The notes under the pieces were generated by a model. The model was not told the origin of the DNA. It did no database searches and saw nothing but the letters and a program-made list of their open reading frames with translations. A stretch of DNA of 64,000 bases from an uncultured Collinsella sp. GTDB taxonomy: Bacteria > Actinomycetota > Coriobacteriia > Coriobacteriales > Coriobacteriaceae. The translations under genes and the position numbers were made by a program. The stretch is from the NCBI GenBank assembly GCA_900541145.1, contig UQIH01000001.1:62001-126000 (forward strand). The letters run 5' to 3'. Below are positions 17,104-25,072 of the stretch, in pieces. Position 1 is the stretch's first letter. Each line of letters opens with the position of its first letter.

Positions 17104-17628
17104 CTCGTGCTGGCTGGTGCGGTGCTCGTACTCCTCGGGGGTGATGACGTCCTCGATGCGCAGGTTGACGCCCGCCACCTCAAGGCCGGTCATCGCGGCA
17201 AGGCGCTCGGTGACACGTGCCTTGACATCGTCGAAGATCGCGGGCGCATAGGCGCCGTACTCGATAATGACGGAGATGTTGACGACCACGCGATTGTCAT
17301 CGGTGACCTCGACCGTCACGCCCTTGGTCAGATTCTCGGCACCAAACTGCTCCTGCACAAAGTGCATGAGGTTACCCTTCATACCCAGAACGTGCGGAAC
17401 CTCGCGGGTGGCCATGGCAACGATCTTCTCGATCACGCCGTTGGAATAGGTCAGCGAGTCCTCGGACTCGTCCGCTTCCTCGTCCGCCTCCTCGTCGTCC
17501 TCATCAGCATCGGACTCGGCCTCGACGAGCGCCTCGTCCTCGAGCGTCACATCCTCGGCCTCGGCAGCGACGGTCTCGTCTGCCTCGAGCTCGGTATCGG
17601 CTACATCGACCTTCGTATTAAAAGCCAT
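17101..17628 (-). CDS. Asp23/Gls24-family envelope stress protein
   Basis: 175 residues. The first 60 are strongly acidic (runs such as ESDADEDDEEADEEADESED). The Asp23 domain follows: SNGVIEKIVAMATREVPHV, VEVTDDNRVVVNISVIIEYG and the closing AGVNLRIEDVITPEE. Such proteins associate with the membrane through an AmaP partner and respond to cell-envelope or alkaline stress. It is the last gene of an amaP-DUF2273-asp23 operon, which supports the assignment. Confidence 0.88.
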   Translation of the reverse strand: MAFNTKVDVADTELEADETVAAEAEDVTLEDEALVEAESDADEDDEEADEEADESEDSLTYSNGVIEKIVAMATREVPHVLGMKGNLMHFVQEQFGAENLTKGVTVEVTDDNRVVVNISVIIEYGAYAPAIFDDVKARVTERLAAMTGLEVAGVNLRIEDVITPEEYEHRTSQHE

Positions 17629-17672
17629 GGTTCCTCCTTATGCCTGCCGCAGATGCGACAGTCGAATACATA

Positions 17673-18050
17673 TTAGCGGCCGCTAAACAGACGGCCGAAG
17701 AAGTTGACGATCCCGTTCTCGCCGTCGCGAATTTGGCCGATCACGGCGCCGATCAGCACGAAGAATGCAATGACGAGCGTGTCCCACAGGCCGAGCGTGA
17801 GCACCAACACGGCGAGGATAAAGCCAGCGACGGCACCGAGCGTGGTGTTGGGATGACGCACAGCATAGCTCCAGATGGCAGCGCCCGTACCCTTGATGAG
17901 ACCCATAGCCTCGTCAAAATCCGCGGCCGCCGCGTCTTGTAACTCAGTTGCCTCTGCTTTGGAATCAACAGGTTCGCTCGCCGGCGTGGCGCTCTGGTCA
18001 ATCGTCAGGCGCGGCGTACGAGCGGTCTTATCTTGATTGGTATCACTCAC
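17673..18050 (-). CDS. DUF2273-family small membrane protein
   Basis: 125 residues from a GTG at 18050 preceded by GGAGG six bases upstream; the start overlaps the end of the amaP-like gene by eight bases. A polar N-terminal half is followed by two membrane helices, VAGFILAVLVLTLGLWDTLV and VIAFFVLIGAVIGQIRDG. That double helix with the IGQIRDG ending is characteristic of DUF2273 proteins found beside Asp23. The frame stays open further upstream, but that part overlaps the neighbouring gene and is not coding. Confidence 0.82.
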   Translation of the reverse strand: MSDTNQDKTARTPRLTIDQSATPASEPVDSKAEATELQDAAAADFDEAMGLIKGTGAAIWSYAVRHPNTTLGAVAGFILAVLVLTLGLWDTLVIAFFVLIGAVIGQIRDGENGIVNFFGRLFSGR

Positions 18051-18588
18051 CGGAAACCTCCACGGTCTGGACGGTAGTCTTGGACGGCAAAAAACGGACG
18101 CGCGTGGTCGTACCCGGCGTGCCGAGCATGGTGTCGCAAGCTTCCTCGATGCGCTGCTGCATCGCGGTAGCCAGAGATGCCACGTCCTTATCGTCAAGCG
18201 CGATAGCCTCGACCTTAAAACGGACGTGCGAATCGTCGGAACCTTGGACGCGGGCCTCGACATGCTCGATCATCACGCGATCGTCGCGCTCTGCAGCAGC
18301 CCTGGCGCACGAAGAAAGCGCCGCGAGCGTGACCTCGATATTGCGCTCCCCCGCCGGATGCACGCAGGACGGCTCGCGACGAGCAAACATCAGGCGGAAG
18401 AAGCTTACCAGCACGCCAATCGCCACAACTCCGCCGCATGCCGTCACGACAATGCGCGGCATGGGGTCGCGCATCAGCAGCATAAAGCGATACGTATACG
18501 GCCCCCAAAACTGGCAGACAAGCGTACCCAGCGCCACGATGGCGGCGGCAAGATACACGATCGCTAGGGCTCGTTTGAGTACGCGCAC
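18043..18588 (-). CDS. amaP: AmaP-like alkaline shock membrane anchor protein
   Basis: 181 residues with two N-terminal membrane helices (about 10-30 and 48-68) and a soluble domain containing IEVTLAALSSCARAAAE and VRFKVEAIALDDKDVASLA, which resembles an Asp23-like fold. In the known system AmaP anchors Asp23 to the membrane. It is the first gene of the operon, with DUF2273 and Asp23 downstream. Assignment rests mostly on layout and topology. Confidence 0.75.
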   Translation of the reverse strand: MRVLKRALAIVYLAAAIVALGTLVCQFWGPYTYRFMLLMRDPMPRIVVTACGGVVAIGVLVSFFRLMFARREPSCVHPAGERNIEVTLAALSSCARAAAERDDRVMIEHVEARVQGSDDSHVRFKVEAIALDDKDVASLATAMQQRIEEACDTMLGTPGTTTRVRFLPSKTTVQTVEVSGE

Positions 18589-18647
18589 GTGGCGCTCCCT
18601 TCAAATCTCGGCTCTCGAAATGCAAAACGGTTCGCATCATTATAAAA

Positions 18648-18685
18648 GAGCCGGGTCCGGTGCTCTACGCACGCGGATCCGGCTC
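18648..18685 (-). terminator. terminator of yebC
   Basis: GAGCCGGGTCCG (18648-18659) pairs with CGGATCCGGCTC (18674-18685), one mismatch, followed on the minus strand by TTTTATAAT. It separates yebC from the Asp23 operon. Confidence 0.75.
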
Positions 18686-18754
18686 ATCTATTCCACGAGG
18701 CTTGCATGCTCGCTTCATTATGCCCAGATATGCACGGCTTAACCCGTGCGGGCG

Positions 18755-19561
18755 CTACTCCTCCTCGAGGGCAGCAATGACCTCGTCGGTCATGTCCATG
18801 GTGCTGTAAACATCCTGGACGTCGTCGAGCTCCTCAAGACGGTCGATGAGGCGCTGAACCTTCTTGGCGTCGGCGCCGGAGACCTCGGTCGGGGTGGTCG
18901 GGACCATGGTGGTCTCGGAACCCTTGACCTGGACGCCCTGCTCCTCGAGCGCCTTGGAGACAGCCATGACCTCGTTGGCAGTAGTCCAGACGATCCACTC
19001 CTCGCCGGCGTCCTCGTAGTCCTCGCCACCGGCCTCGGCGATGGCCATCATGAACTCATCCTCGTCACCGGCAGCACCGTTGGCGATCATGGTCTCCTTC
19101 TTGGCGTTCTCGTCCAGGATCTCCTTGGCGACGACGATCTGGCCCTTGCGCTCAAACTGGAAGGCGACGGAGCCGGAGGTGCCCAGGTTGCCACCAGCGT
19201 GGGAAAAGGCGGAACGGACATCAGCGGCGGTGCGGTTGCGGTTGTCGGTCAGGCAGTCGACGTAGACGGCGACACCGGCGGGACCGTAGCCCTCGTACAC
19301 GATGTTCTCGTAGACGGCGGCGTCGGCACCCGAACCAAAGGCCTTATCGATAGCGGACTTGATCTTGTCCTTAGGCATGGACTGAGCCTTGGCCTTAGCG
19401 ACGGCAGCGGCGAGGCTGGCGTTGTTCTCGGGCAGCGGGTCACCGCCGAGACGGGCAGCAACGGTGATGTTGCGGCTGAGCTTGGAGAAGAGGGCGGAAC
19501 GCTTAGCGTCCTGCGCGCCCTTACGATGCTTGGTTGTGGCCCACTTAGAGTGTCCGGACAT
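18755..19561 (-). CDS. yebC: YebC/PmpR-family protein
   Basis: 268 residues, slightly longer than the usual 240-250. The N-terminus MSGHSKWATTKHRKGAQDAKR is diagnostic, as is YEGYGPAGVAVYVDCLTDNRNR near residue 86. Family members act as transcriptional regulators or help ribosomes pass proline stretches; which applies here cannot be told from sequence. Acidic insertions in the last third, including EAGGEDYEDAGEEW, account for the extra length. Confidence 0.94.
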   Translation of the reverse strand: MSGHSKWATTKHRKGAQDAKRSALFSKLSRNITVAARLGGDPLPENNASLAAAVAKAKAQSMPKDKIKSAIDKAFGSGADAAVYENIVYEGYGPAGVAVYVDCLTDNRNRTAADVRSAFSHAGGNLGTSGSVAFQFERKGQIVVAKEILDENAKKETMIANGAAGDEDEFMMAIAEAGGEDYEDAGEEWIVWTTANEVMAVSKALEEQGVQVKGSETTMVPTTPTEVSGADAKKVQRLIDRLEELDDVQDVYSTMDMTDEVIAALEEE

Positions 19562-19691
19562 ACGTGTCTCCTATCGGTTTCGACCTAAAGCCCAGCGTGG
19601 ATGCTCGGGCAATATAAACAAACGTCGTTATGATATACCTACCGGCCTGCAAGATAAACCCCAAAATGAAGGCGTCGTGATGATGCAGCCC

Positions 19692-19729
19692 CTTGGCACA
19701 AAGCAGCCTGACCCCTTTGCACCAAATTA
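19692..19729 (-). repeat. stop-codon-abutting palindromic repeat, type C
   Basis: Plus strand: CTTGGCACAAAGCAGCC then TGACCCCTTTGCACCAAATTA. TTGGCACAAAG and CTTTGCACCAA are inverted arms with one mismatch, and the final TTA is the stop codon of the gene at 19727-21910. The layout equals types A and B although the arms differ. Confidence 0.7.
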
Positions 19730-21910
19730 GGACCAGAGGAGGTCGCTGCGGGTGATGGTGGCGCCGATGGCAAAGGGCATGCAGGCGATGACCGGATACA
19801 GATAGCGCATGTAGGTCGAGCCGTTGCAGGGACCGATCAGGCACACGGCGAGCACGCCCAGCAGCGGCACCCAAATGGCCAGCCCGCGCCACGAATGACG
19901 ACGTAGCAGATAGACCACCACGGCGATCATAATCCACACATAGGTGGCTGAGCTCATGGTGAGCGAGATAAACGGGATGCGCTGCACCGCCACGCGATAC
20001 AGGTTGATCAGGTGGTCGCACCAGCGCACAACCTTGCTATCGACCGGATGGAAGTCGAAGTACTTGAGGTTATCGGGCTTCGCCATAATCTCGGCACTGC
20101 GCGCCGTGCTGTAGACCCACGCATCGCGGGCACTCGGATAAAAGTAGCCGTAGTAGTTATTGATGAGCGCCGAGATATAGCACTCGGGATCCTTTTTGAA
20201 CATCTGGGCCCACACCTCAAAATAGGCCTTGATGTCCTCCTGCGAGGCATACTCGTTAAAGCAATTTTTGACGGCGTCCGACTTATCCGGGTTGTAACGG
20301 CGGCCCAGGTTCTCGTACTTGAGCACACGGTCGATCACGGTACGCTCTTCGTCGGTCACCAAGCCGTCGCAAGGAGCCTCCACGATGGTGCCGTCCTCCT
20401 TAACCGTGGGGTTGACGCCCGAGTTGAGGCCGTCGTGCTTTTGGACAAAACGAGCCGTCTGCTGGAACGGAATCGAGAGGATTTCGCGCTTGGAACCAGG
20501 CGTGATGTCGTGCGCCGGCATAAAGACCTTGGTGAAGTACATGTTAGAGGCAAGGCAGAGTGCAAGCACCGCAAGAACTCCCACCCAGCGGAAACGCGGG
20601 ATGGCGCCCGAAGGTGCAGCACTAGCCTGCTTGGCCGCACGGCGAGCCACATGTGCGTCCCATGCGCAAAACGCCGTCGCGATTACGCATGCCGCCAGGG
20701 GAAACACCAGGCCGCCGTTGCGAAGAAACGTGGAACCCATGGCGCCCAGAGCGAGCAGCAGCCAGTCGTGGCGCGCAAAGAGCACGGGGGCTTTCTCGCC
20801 CGCTCGCTCGACATTGGCATCACGACGGGGCAAGCCACATGCCACGAGCTTGACGGTCTGTACCAGCAGCACCAAGAACGCATCGGCAAAGAGCACGTCT
20901 TTGGTGAGCAGCGCCGCGTAGTTAGAGAACATCGGCATAAACGCAAAGAACAGCAGGATCGCACCGCGAACCGGCAGGCTCACACCCAGTTTGCGCAGCG
21001 ATGAAATGGAATAGGCCATGCAGGCGGCCGTAATGACAAATTGAGCGCAGGTATAGATGATGAGGCCCGCGTTAGCGCTGTTGAACATCGAAAGCCCCAG
21101 CTGAACGCACGAGCCGATAATGGCCGTGTGCACTACGGGATGATGCCCGTTGAGCAGCACGTTGGGGTTGAGTAGGCGCAGGTAGTCGCTCGTGCCGTTG
21201 GGATAGTTGAACCACTGGCGAATCTGCGCGCCCGTATCTCCCATAAAAAGGCCGGGCAGCGAAGCGATGAGCGTGGGCGCCCAGGCGATCATAAGCACCA
21301 GGAAGGGCCCGGCAAAGGGATGGACCGAGAGCACGGCGTGAGTCACACGCCATACGCGGCCAAAGTGCGCTTCGGAAAACGGAATGCGCCGAGAGCTCAG
21401 CCAATCTAGACACTCAAAGGCAAGGTAGAAGGCAACGACCGCCAAGAGCATCCAGCCCGCGCCGCCAATCCAGGCGCAGATGATGCGAGCTTTGTCGCCA
21501 AGGACAATCTCGGCCGAGTCGGTGAGGTCGTAGCTGCGGCCGAACACCATGCAGATGGCGAAGAACAGCGACGGCAGAATGATCGATGGACGCCAGGTGT
21601 CGCCACGGCCAAAGAACACGTAGCGAAACGGCAAGGTGAGCAGGCAGGCAAGTGCAAGCAGCATGACCGCGTCGGTATGGCCGGCAAACGAAAGGAGCAC
21701 CTCGTAGCACACGTACAGCATGCCCGAGGCTTTGGGGTCAATCGCCAAGACTGCGTTGCTCGACACCGGGGCAGGATCGATGGAAAACGCCGTGGTCGCC
21801 AACAGCGCGAGCAAAAATGCGATGAGCGTCTGCTTGGCGGGGTAGCGCTTAAACCAGACGATGCGGGCAGCGTCGCGCGCAGCCGTTGTGGAGAGGTCGG
21901 AATCCTTCAC
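19727..21910 (-). CDS. large polytopic membrane protein, DUF6020-like
   Basis: 727 residues with about 12 to 14 hydrophobic segments over the whole length, such as QTLIAFLLALLATTAFSI near the N-terminus and FLVLMIAWAPTLIASLPGLF near residue 205, followed by GDTGAQIRQWFNYP. That pattern resembles the DUF6020 membrane family common in Coriobacteriia and Firmicutes, which is thought to relate to cell-surface glycosyltransferases; this is memory-based. A GTG start at 21910 follows AAAGG. It is flanked by repeats on both sides. Confidence 0.7.
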   Translation of the reverse strand: MKDSDLSTTAARDAARIVWFKRYPAKQTLIAFLLALLATTAFSIDPAPVSSNAVLAIDPKASGMLYVCYEVLLSFAGHTDAVMLLALACLLTLPFRYVFFGRGDTWRPSIILPSLFFAICMVFGRSYDLTDSAEIVLGDKARIICAWIGGAGWMLLAVVAFYLAFECLDWLSSRRIPFSEAHFGRVWRVTHAVLSVHPFAGPFLVLMIAWAPTLIASLPGLFMGDTGAQIRQWFNYPNGTSDYLRLLNPNVLLNGHHPVVHTAIIGSCVQLGLSMFNSANAGLIIYTCAQFVITAACMAYSISSLRKLGVSLPVRGAILLFFAFMPMFSNYAALLTKDVLFADAFLVLLVQTVKLVACGLPRRDANVERAGEKAPVLFARHDWLLLALGAMGSTFLRNGGLVFPLAACVIATAFCAWDAHVARRAAKQASAAPSGAIPRFRWVGVLAVLALCLASNMYFTKVFMPAHDITPGSKREILSIPFQQTARFVQKHDGLNSGVNPTVKEDGTIVEAPCDGLVTDEERTVIDRVLKYENLGRRYNPDKSDAVKNCFNEYASQEDIKAYFEVWAQMFKKDPECYISALINNYYGYFYPSARDAWVYSTARSAEIMAKPDNLKYFDFHPVDSKVVRWCDHLINLYRVAVQRIPFISLTMSSATYVWIMIAVVVYLLRRHSWRGLAIWVPLLGVLAVCLIGPCNGSTYMRYLYPVIACMPFAIGATITRSDLLWS

Positions 21911-21930
21911 AGTCCGAAAGCCTTTCTAGA

Positions 21931-21972
21931 AACCTGCCAAAAAGGGACAGGTTTATTTTGGCAGGTTTTATC
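21931..21972 (+). repeat. palindromic repeat, type A copy 2
   Basis: AACCTGCCAAAAAGGGACAG then GTTTATTTTGGCAGGTTTTATC. CCTGCCAAAA and TTTTGGCAGG are perfect ten-base inverted arms. Relative to copies 1, 3 and 4 it is inverted. It lies 20 bases before the start of the large membrane protein gene and 38 bases from a type B copy. Confidence 0.88.
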
Positions 21973-22010
21973 TGGGGAAACGTTACGGTTCTGTCATCGT
22001 TGCCCAGCGA

Positions 22011-22047
22011 ACCACCACAAAGGTGCCTGTTCACTTTTTGGTGGTTA
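22011..22047 (-). repeat. stop-codon-abutting palindromic repeat, type B copy 1
   Basis: ACCACCACAAAGGTGCCTG then TTCACTTTTTGGTGGTTA. ACCACCA and TGGTGGT are inverted arms; the last three bases are the lgt stop codon on the minus strand. A second type B copy is at 42969-43006. Confidence 0.8.
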
Positions 22048-22866
22048 GGCGTCCAGGTAGACGCGCTGGGGCTGGTTGCGGTGGCGGGCGAAGATGATGA
22101 GCGCCAGGCCCGCGATTACGAGCGGCAGACTCAGCAGCTGGCCCATGGTGATGACGCCTCCCAGCAGATAACCCAGCTGCGCATCGGGCACACGCACAAA
22201 CTCAATCAAAAAGCGAACGATGCCGTAGCCCATCACAAAGACGCCCATAAACGTACCCTGGGGCAGCAGCGGTTTTTTGCGACTGAGTACCTGCAGGATG
22301 CAAAAGAGCACGATACCCTCAAGAAACGCCTCGTAGAGCTGGGAGGGATGGCGCGGCATATCGCCCGCGGTGCCGCCAAAGACCACACCCCAGGGCAGAT
22401 CGGTCGGCTTACCCCACAGCTCACCATTGACAAAGTTGGCACAACGGCCCAGGCACAAGGCCAGCGGCGCGCCTATGACGGCAAGGTCTGCCAAAGTCCA
22501 TGCATCGAGCTTATACATGCGGCACACAATGATGCCGCCGATAATGCCGCCCACCAAACCGCCATGGAAGCTCATGCCGCCCTCGTTGGTGGCAAAGATC
22601 TCGAGCGGATGCGCCCAGTAGTAGCCGTCGCCGTAAAAGACGACGTAAAACAGGCGCGCACCGATAATGAGGCCAAAGACCACGCCGACCACGACACTCG
22701 TCAGGTCGTCAATCGTGATGTTAAAGCCCCAGCGACGCTGTGTGCGGTACATGACGACCGCCGTGAGCAGAGCGCCGACCACGTAGGCCAGGCCGTACCA
22801 GTAGATGGTGATGGGGCCCGCCGCGATCGCGACGGGATCAAGCATATGGTAGAGGTCGTTGAGCAT
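22045..22866 (-). CDS. lgt: prolipoprotein diacylglyceryl transferase
   Basis: 273 residues from the ATG at 22866 (MLNDLYHML), preceded by a G-rich site. Seven or so membrane helices are present. The Lgt signature appears as LGRCANFVNGELWGKPTD near residue 140, followed by PRHPSQLYEAFLEG and the late MGYGIVRFLIEFVR. The enzyme transfers diacylglycerol from phosphatidylglycerol to the lipobox cysteine of prelipoproteins, such as the ABC binding protein encoded at 43120. An in-frame ATG nine codons upstream is less likely. Confidence 0.95.
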   Translation of the reverse strand: MLNDLYHMLDPVAIAAGPITIYWYGLAYVVGALLTAVVMYRTQRRWGFNITIDDLTSVVVGVVFGLIIGARLFYVVFYGDGYYWAHPLEIFATNEGGMSFHGGLVGGIIGGIIVCRMYKLDAWTLADLAVIGAPLALCLGRCANFVNGELWGKPTDLPWGVVFGGTAGDMPRHPSQLYEAFLEGIVLFCILQVLSRKKPLLPQGTFMGVFVMGYGIVRFLIEFVRVPDAQLGYLLGGVITMGQLLSLPLVIAGLALIIFARHRNQPQRVYLDA

Positions 22867-22893
22867 ATCGATCCCCCTGCTCCCTACATACAA

Positions 22894-22926
22894 ATGCGGC
22901 CGCGGGCCTTACGCTCGCAGCCGCAT
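22894..22926 (-). terminator. hairpin after the NifU-like gene
   Basis: AAATGCGGC and GCCGCATATTT form an imperfect stem about 50 bases past the stop codon of the NifU-like gene, with AT-rich ends and a GC-rich core. Confidence 0.5.
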
Positions 22927-22975
22927 ATTTGGACGTAACGTCTATGCGGAGCGTACCGTCCGCAGCTTTCGCATC

Positions 22976-23254
22976 TTAGAACGGCGCGTACTCGTCGTAC
23001 AGGTCCTCGGCCTCGCCGGAAGCATTGACCTGCTCGACGCGGGTAACGCCGGGCACATGCTCCTTCAGGATGCGCTCGATACCCATGGAAAGGGTTAGCG
23101 AGCTCATGGGACAGCCGGCGCAGGCGCCCTGCAGTTCCAGCTTGACGACGCCCTCGTCGTCGACGCCCGCATACTCCATATCGCCGCCGTCGGCCTGCAG
23201 GTTGGGGCGAATCTCTTCAAGAACCTTCTTAAGCAGCTCTTCGTTAACAGCCAC
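22976..23254 (-). CDS. NifU-like iron-sulfur scaffold protein
   Basis: 92 residues, the length of a stand-alone NifU C-terminal domain. EEIRPNLQADGGDMEYAGV near the N-terminus and the cluster-binding CAGCPMSSLTL near residue 41 are diagnostic. The two cysteines ligate an Fe-S cluster for transfer to apoproteins. The start is preceded by AAAGGAGCC. No other Fe-S assembly gene is adjacent. Confidence 0.93.
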   Translation of the reverse strand: MAVNEELLKKVLEEIRPNLQADGGDMEYAGVDDEGVVKLELQGACAGCPMSSLTLSMGIERILKEHVPGVTRVEQVNASGEAEDLYDEYAPF

Positions 23255-23424
23255 AGGGGCTCCTTTCTCACAACAACGCGGGCACGCCCGCGGACAGAAG
23301 CTATGTTACTACAGCCATGTACCCGCTCACGAGCCGTCCATGCGCGCGGACGCGACTTTCACGAGTAGTCAATTTGGGACGGGGCTCTTTTGGCTGTTTT
23401 GCCGCCAGCTGGCGTTGGCACGCG

Positions 23425-23949
23425 CTACTGCTGAGCCTGTCCCCCGGTACCAATCTGGACATCGACGATGACCTGGCGGTAGCTGATGCCGCAGGAGTCG
23501 AGAATGCGGCGGCTGATACGGCCGTCATCGGTGTCGGCATACTTGTTGTCCAGGTAGACGACCTCGCCCACGCCCACCTGCGCCAGGATCTTGGCGCAGT
23601 CGTGGCACGGGAACAGCGTGACGTAGACCGTGGAACCCTCGAGGTCTTTGAGCGAGCCGCGGTAGTTGAGCACGGCGTTTGCCTCGGCATGCACCACGTA
23701 GTTGTGCTTATCCTGCAATGGGTCGTCGCTCGTACCCCACGGGAAAAAGTCATCGTTGAGCGCCGAGGGCGTACCGTTGTAGCCCACCGAAAGGATGCGG
23801 TGGTTGGTGTTGGCGATGCACGCGCCCACCTGCGTGTTGGGGTCCTTACTGCGGCGCTGCGCGGCGATGGCCACGCTCATAAAGAACTCATCCCAGCTAA
23901 TAACGTCGCGGCGCTTGCCCGACGCAGTTTGATGAAGATCGTCCGACAT
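23425..23949 (-). CDS. deoxycytidylate deaminase (ComEB type)
   Basis: 174 residues from the ATG at 23949, which has GGAGG eight bases upstream. The zinc-binding motifs are HAEANAV (about residue 81) and PCHDCAK (about residue 110), with the substrate stretch SKDPNTQVGACI near residue 37. It converts dCMP to dUMP for thymidylate synthesis. The C-terminal dozen residues (IGTGGQAQQ) are encoded by a GGGGGACAGGCTC stretch similar to the core of the dispersed repeats, so a repeat insertion may have replaced the original tail. Confidence 0.92.
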   Translation of the reverse strand: MSDDLHQTASGKRRDVISWDEFFMSVAIAAQRRSKDPNTQVGACIANTNHRILSVGYNGTPSALNDDFFPWGTSDDPLQDKHNYVVHAEANAVLNYRGSLKDLEGSTVYVTLFPCHDCAKILAQVGVGEVVYLDNKYADTDDGRISRRILDSCGISYRQVIVDVQIGTGGQAQQ

Positions 23950-24029
23950 GCCAGACACCTCCGAAATCGCAATAGTTTGACCCATTGTAGCAGGTGAAAG
24001 GTAGGGGCGCTTATCCCACCGCCCCATCG

Positions 24030-24881
24030 CTACGCGCGGCGGGGCTTTTGGTTGATGTGGTAGAGCTCGGCGAGGCCCCGCAGCGTCAGCGCGTCGTCGA
24101 CCGTCAGACTGTGACCGACCAGCGCCGCAAGCGCCTTGGCATCGTCGCCGGTAATGACGATGGGCACATCGCCCTCCCCCGCGGCCTTGGTCGCGCGCAT
24201 CTCGGCAAGCACCATGTCGAGCATGCCGTCGATGCGGGCCACCTCGCCCAGAACCACGCCCGAACGCATGGCCTCACGCGTGTTGCGGCCGATGACGTGT
24301 GTCGGCGCCGAGGGCTCAACCTGCGGCAGGCGCGCTGCTGCCGCCGAAAGCGAACGGGCGCCGAGGGCCAGGCCTGGCGCGATAACGCCGCCGACAAAGG
24401 TACCGTGCGCGTCGATGACCTCGATATTGGTCGTCGTGCCCAGGTCGATCACGATGCACGGCGAGCCGTAGACGGCGCGGGCCGCCACGGCGTCGGCGAT
24501 GCGGTCGGGACCGATCTCGGCCGGGTCATCGTAGTGCACGGGTATGCCGGTCTTGAGGCCCGGCCCCACCGTGAGCACGCGCCCCGTGCAGGTACGGGAA
24601 AGTGCCGCCTTCCACGGGCGCTCGAGCGCCGGGACCACGCAGCTCAGCACAGCAGCCGCGGGCACAAGCGCACCCGGCATGCCCGCATCGGCCGCCAGTG
24701 CGGCCATGACCTGCACGAGACGCATGCGTGCCTCGTCTGCTGTGATGCTCGACGGCGTGGTGATCTCGCACGTCGCAAGCGGGCATTCCTGTACCGCGGC
24801 CGAATCCTCGGCAAACAGGCCAAAGCGAATGAACGTGTTGCCCACGTCGACCGTCAATATATATGCGCACCCATTAAGCAT
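24030..24881 (-). CDS. coaX: type III pantothenate kinase
   Basis: 283 residues from the ATG at 24881 with AAAGGAG upstream. N-terminal LTVDVGNTFIRFGLF is the ASKHA phosphate loop, DPAEIGPDRIADAVAA the pantothenate region, and VIDLGTTTNIEVID with GGVIAPGLALGARSL follow. It phosphorylates pantothenate, the first step of coenzyme A synthesis, and is insensitive to CoA feedback in known members. It seems to be a single gene. Confidence 0.95.
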   Translation of the reverse strand: MLNGCAYILTVDVGNTFIRFGLFAEDSAAVQECPLATCEITTPSSITADEARMRLVQVMAALAADAGMPGALVPAAAVLSCVVPALERPWKAALSRTCTGRVLTVGPGLKTGIPVHYDDPAEIGPDRIADAVAARAVYGSPCIVIDLGTTTNIEVIDAHGTFVGGVIAPGLALGARSLSAAAARLPQVEPSAPTHVIGRNTREAMRSGVVLGEVARIDGMLDMVLAEMRATKAAGEGDVPIVITGDDAKALAALVGHSLTVDDALTLRGLAELYHINQKPRRA

Positions 24882-25072
24882 CGTCGGCGCTCCTTTCGTC
24901 TGCCCAGCAGTATATCGCCTACCTAAACCAGTCATCCCAAAATGACTAGCTTGCGGCTATACTGGTGCGCGGTCGTTTGCGAGCTCACGCGGCGGCCCTT
25001 GGTAACCCGACTTCCCGCGCCGTATCCGTAGCGGCGCTCCCGGGGAAGCGGATATACGCAAAGGAGTTCTAT

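Noticed and set aside
18051..18263. N-terminal extension of the DUF2273 gene
   Set aside because: The extra 71 codons lie within the amaP-like gene in another frame; a GTG with GGAGG at 18050 is the better start.
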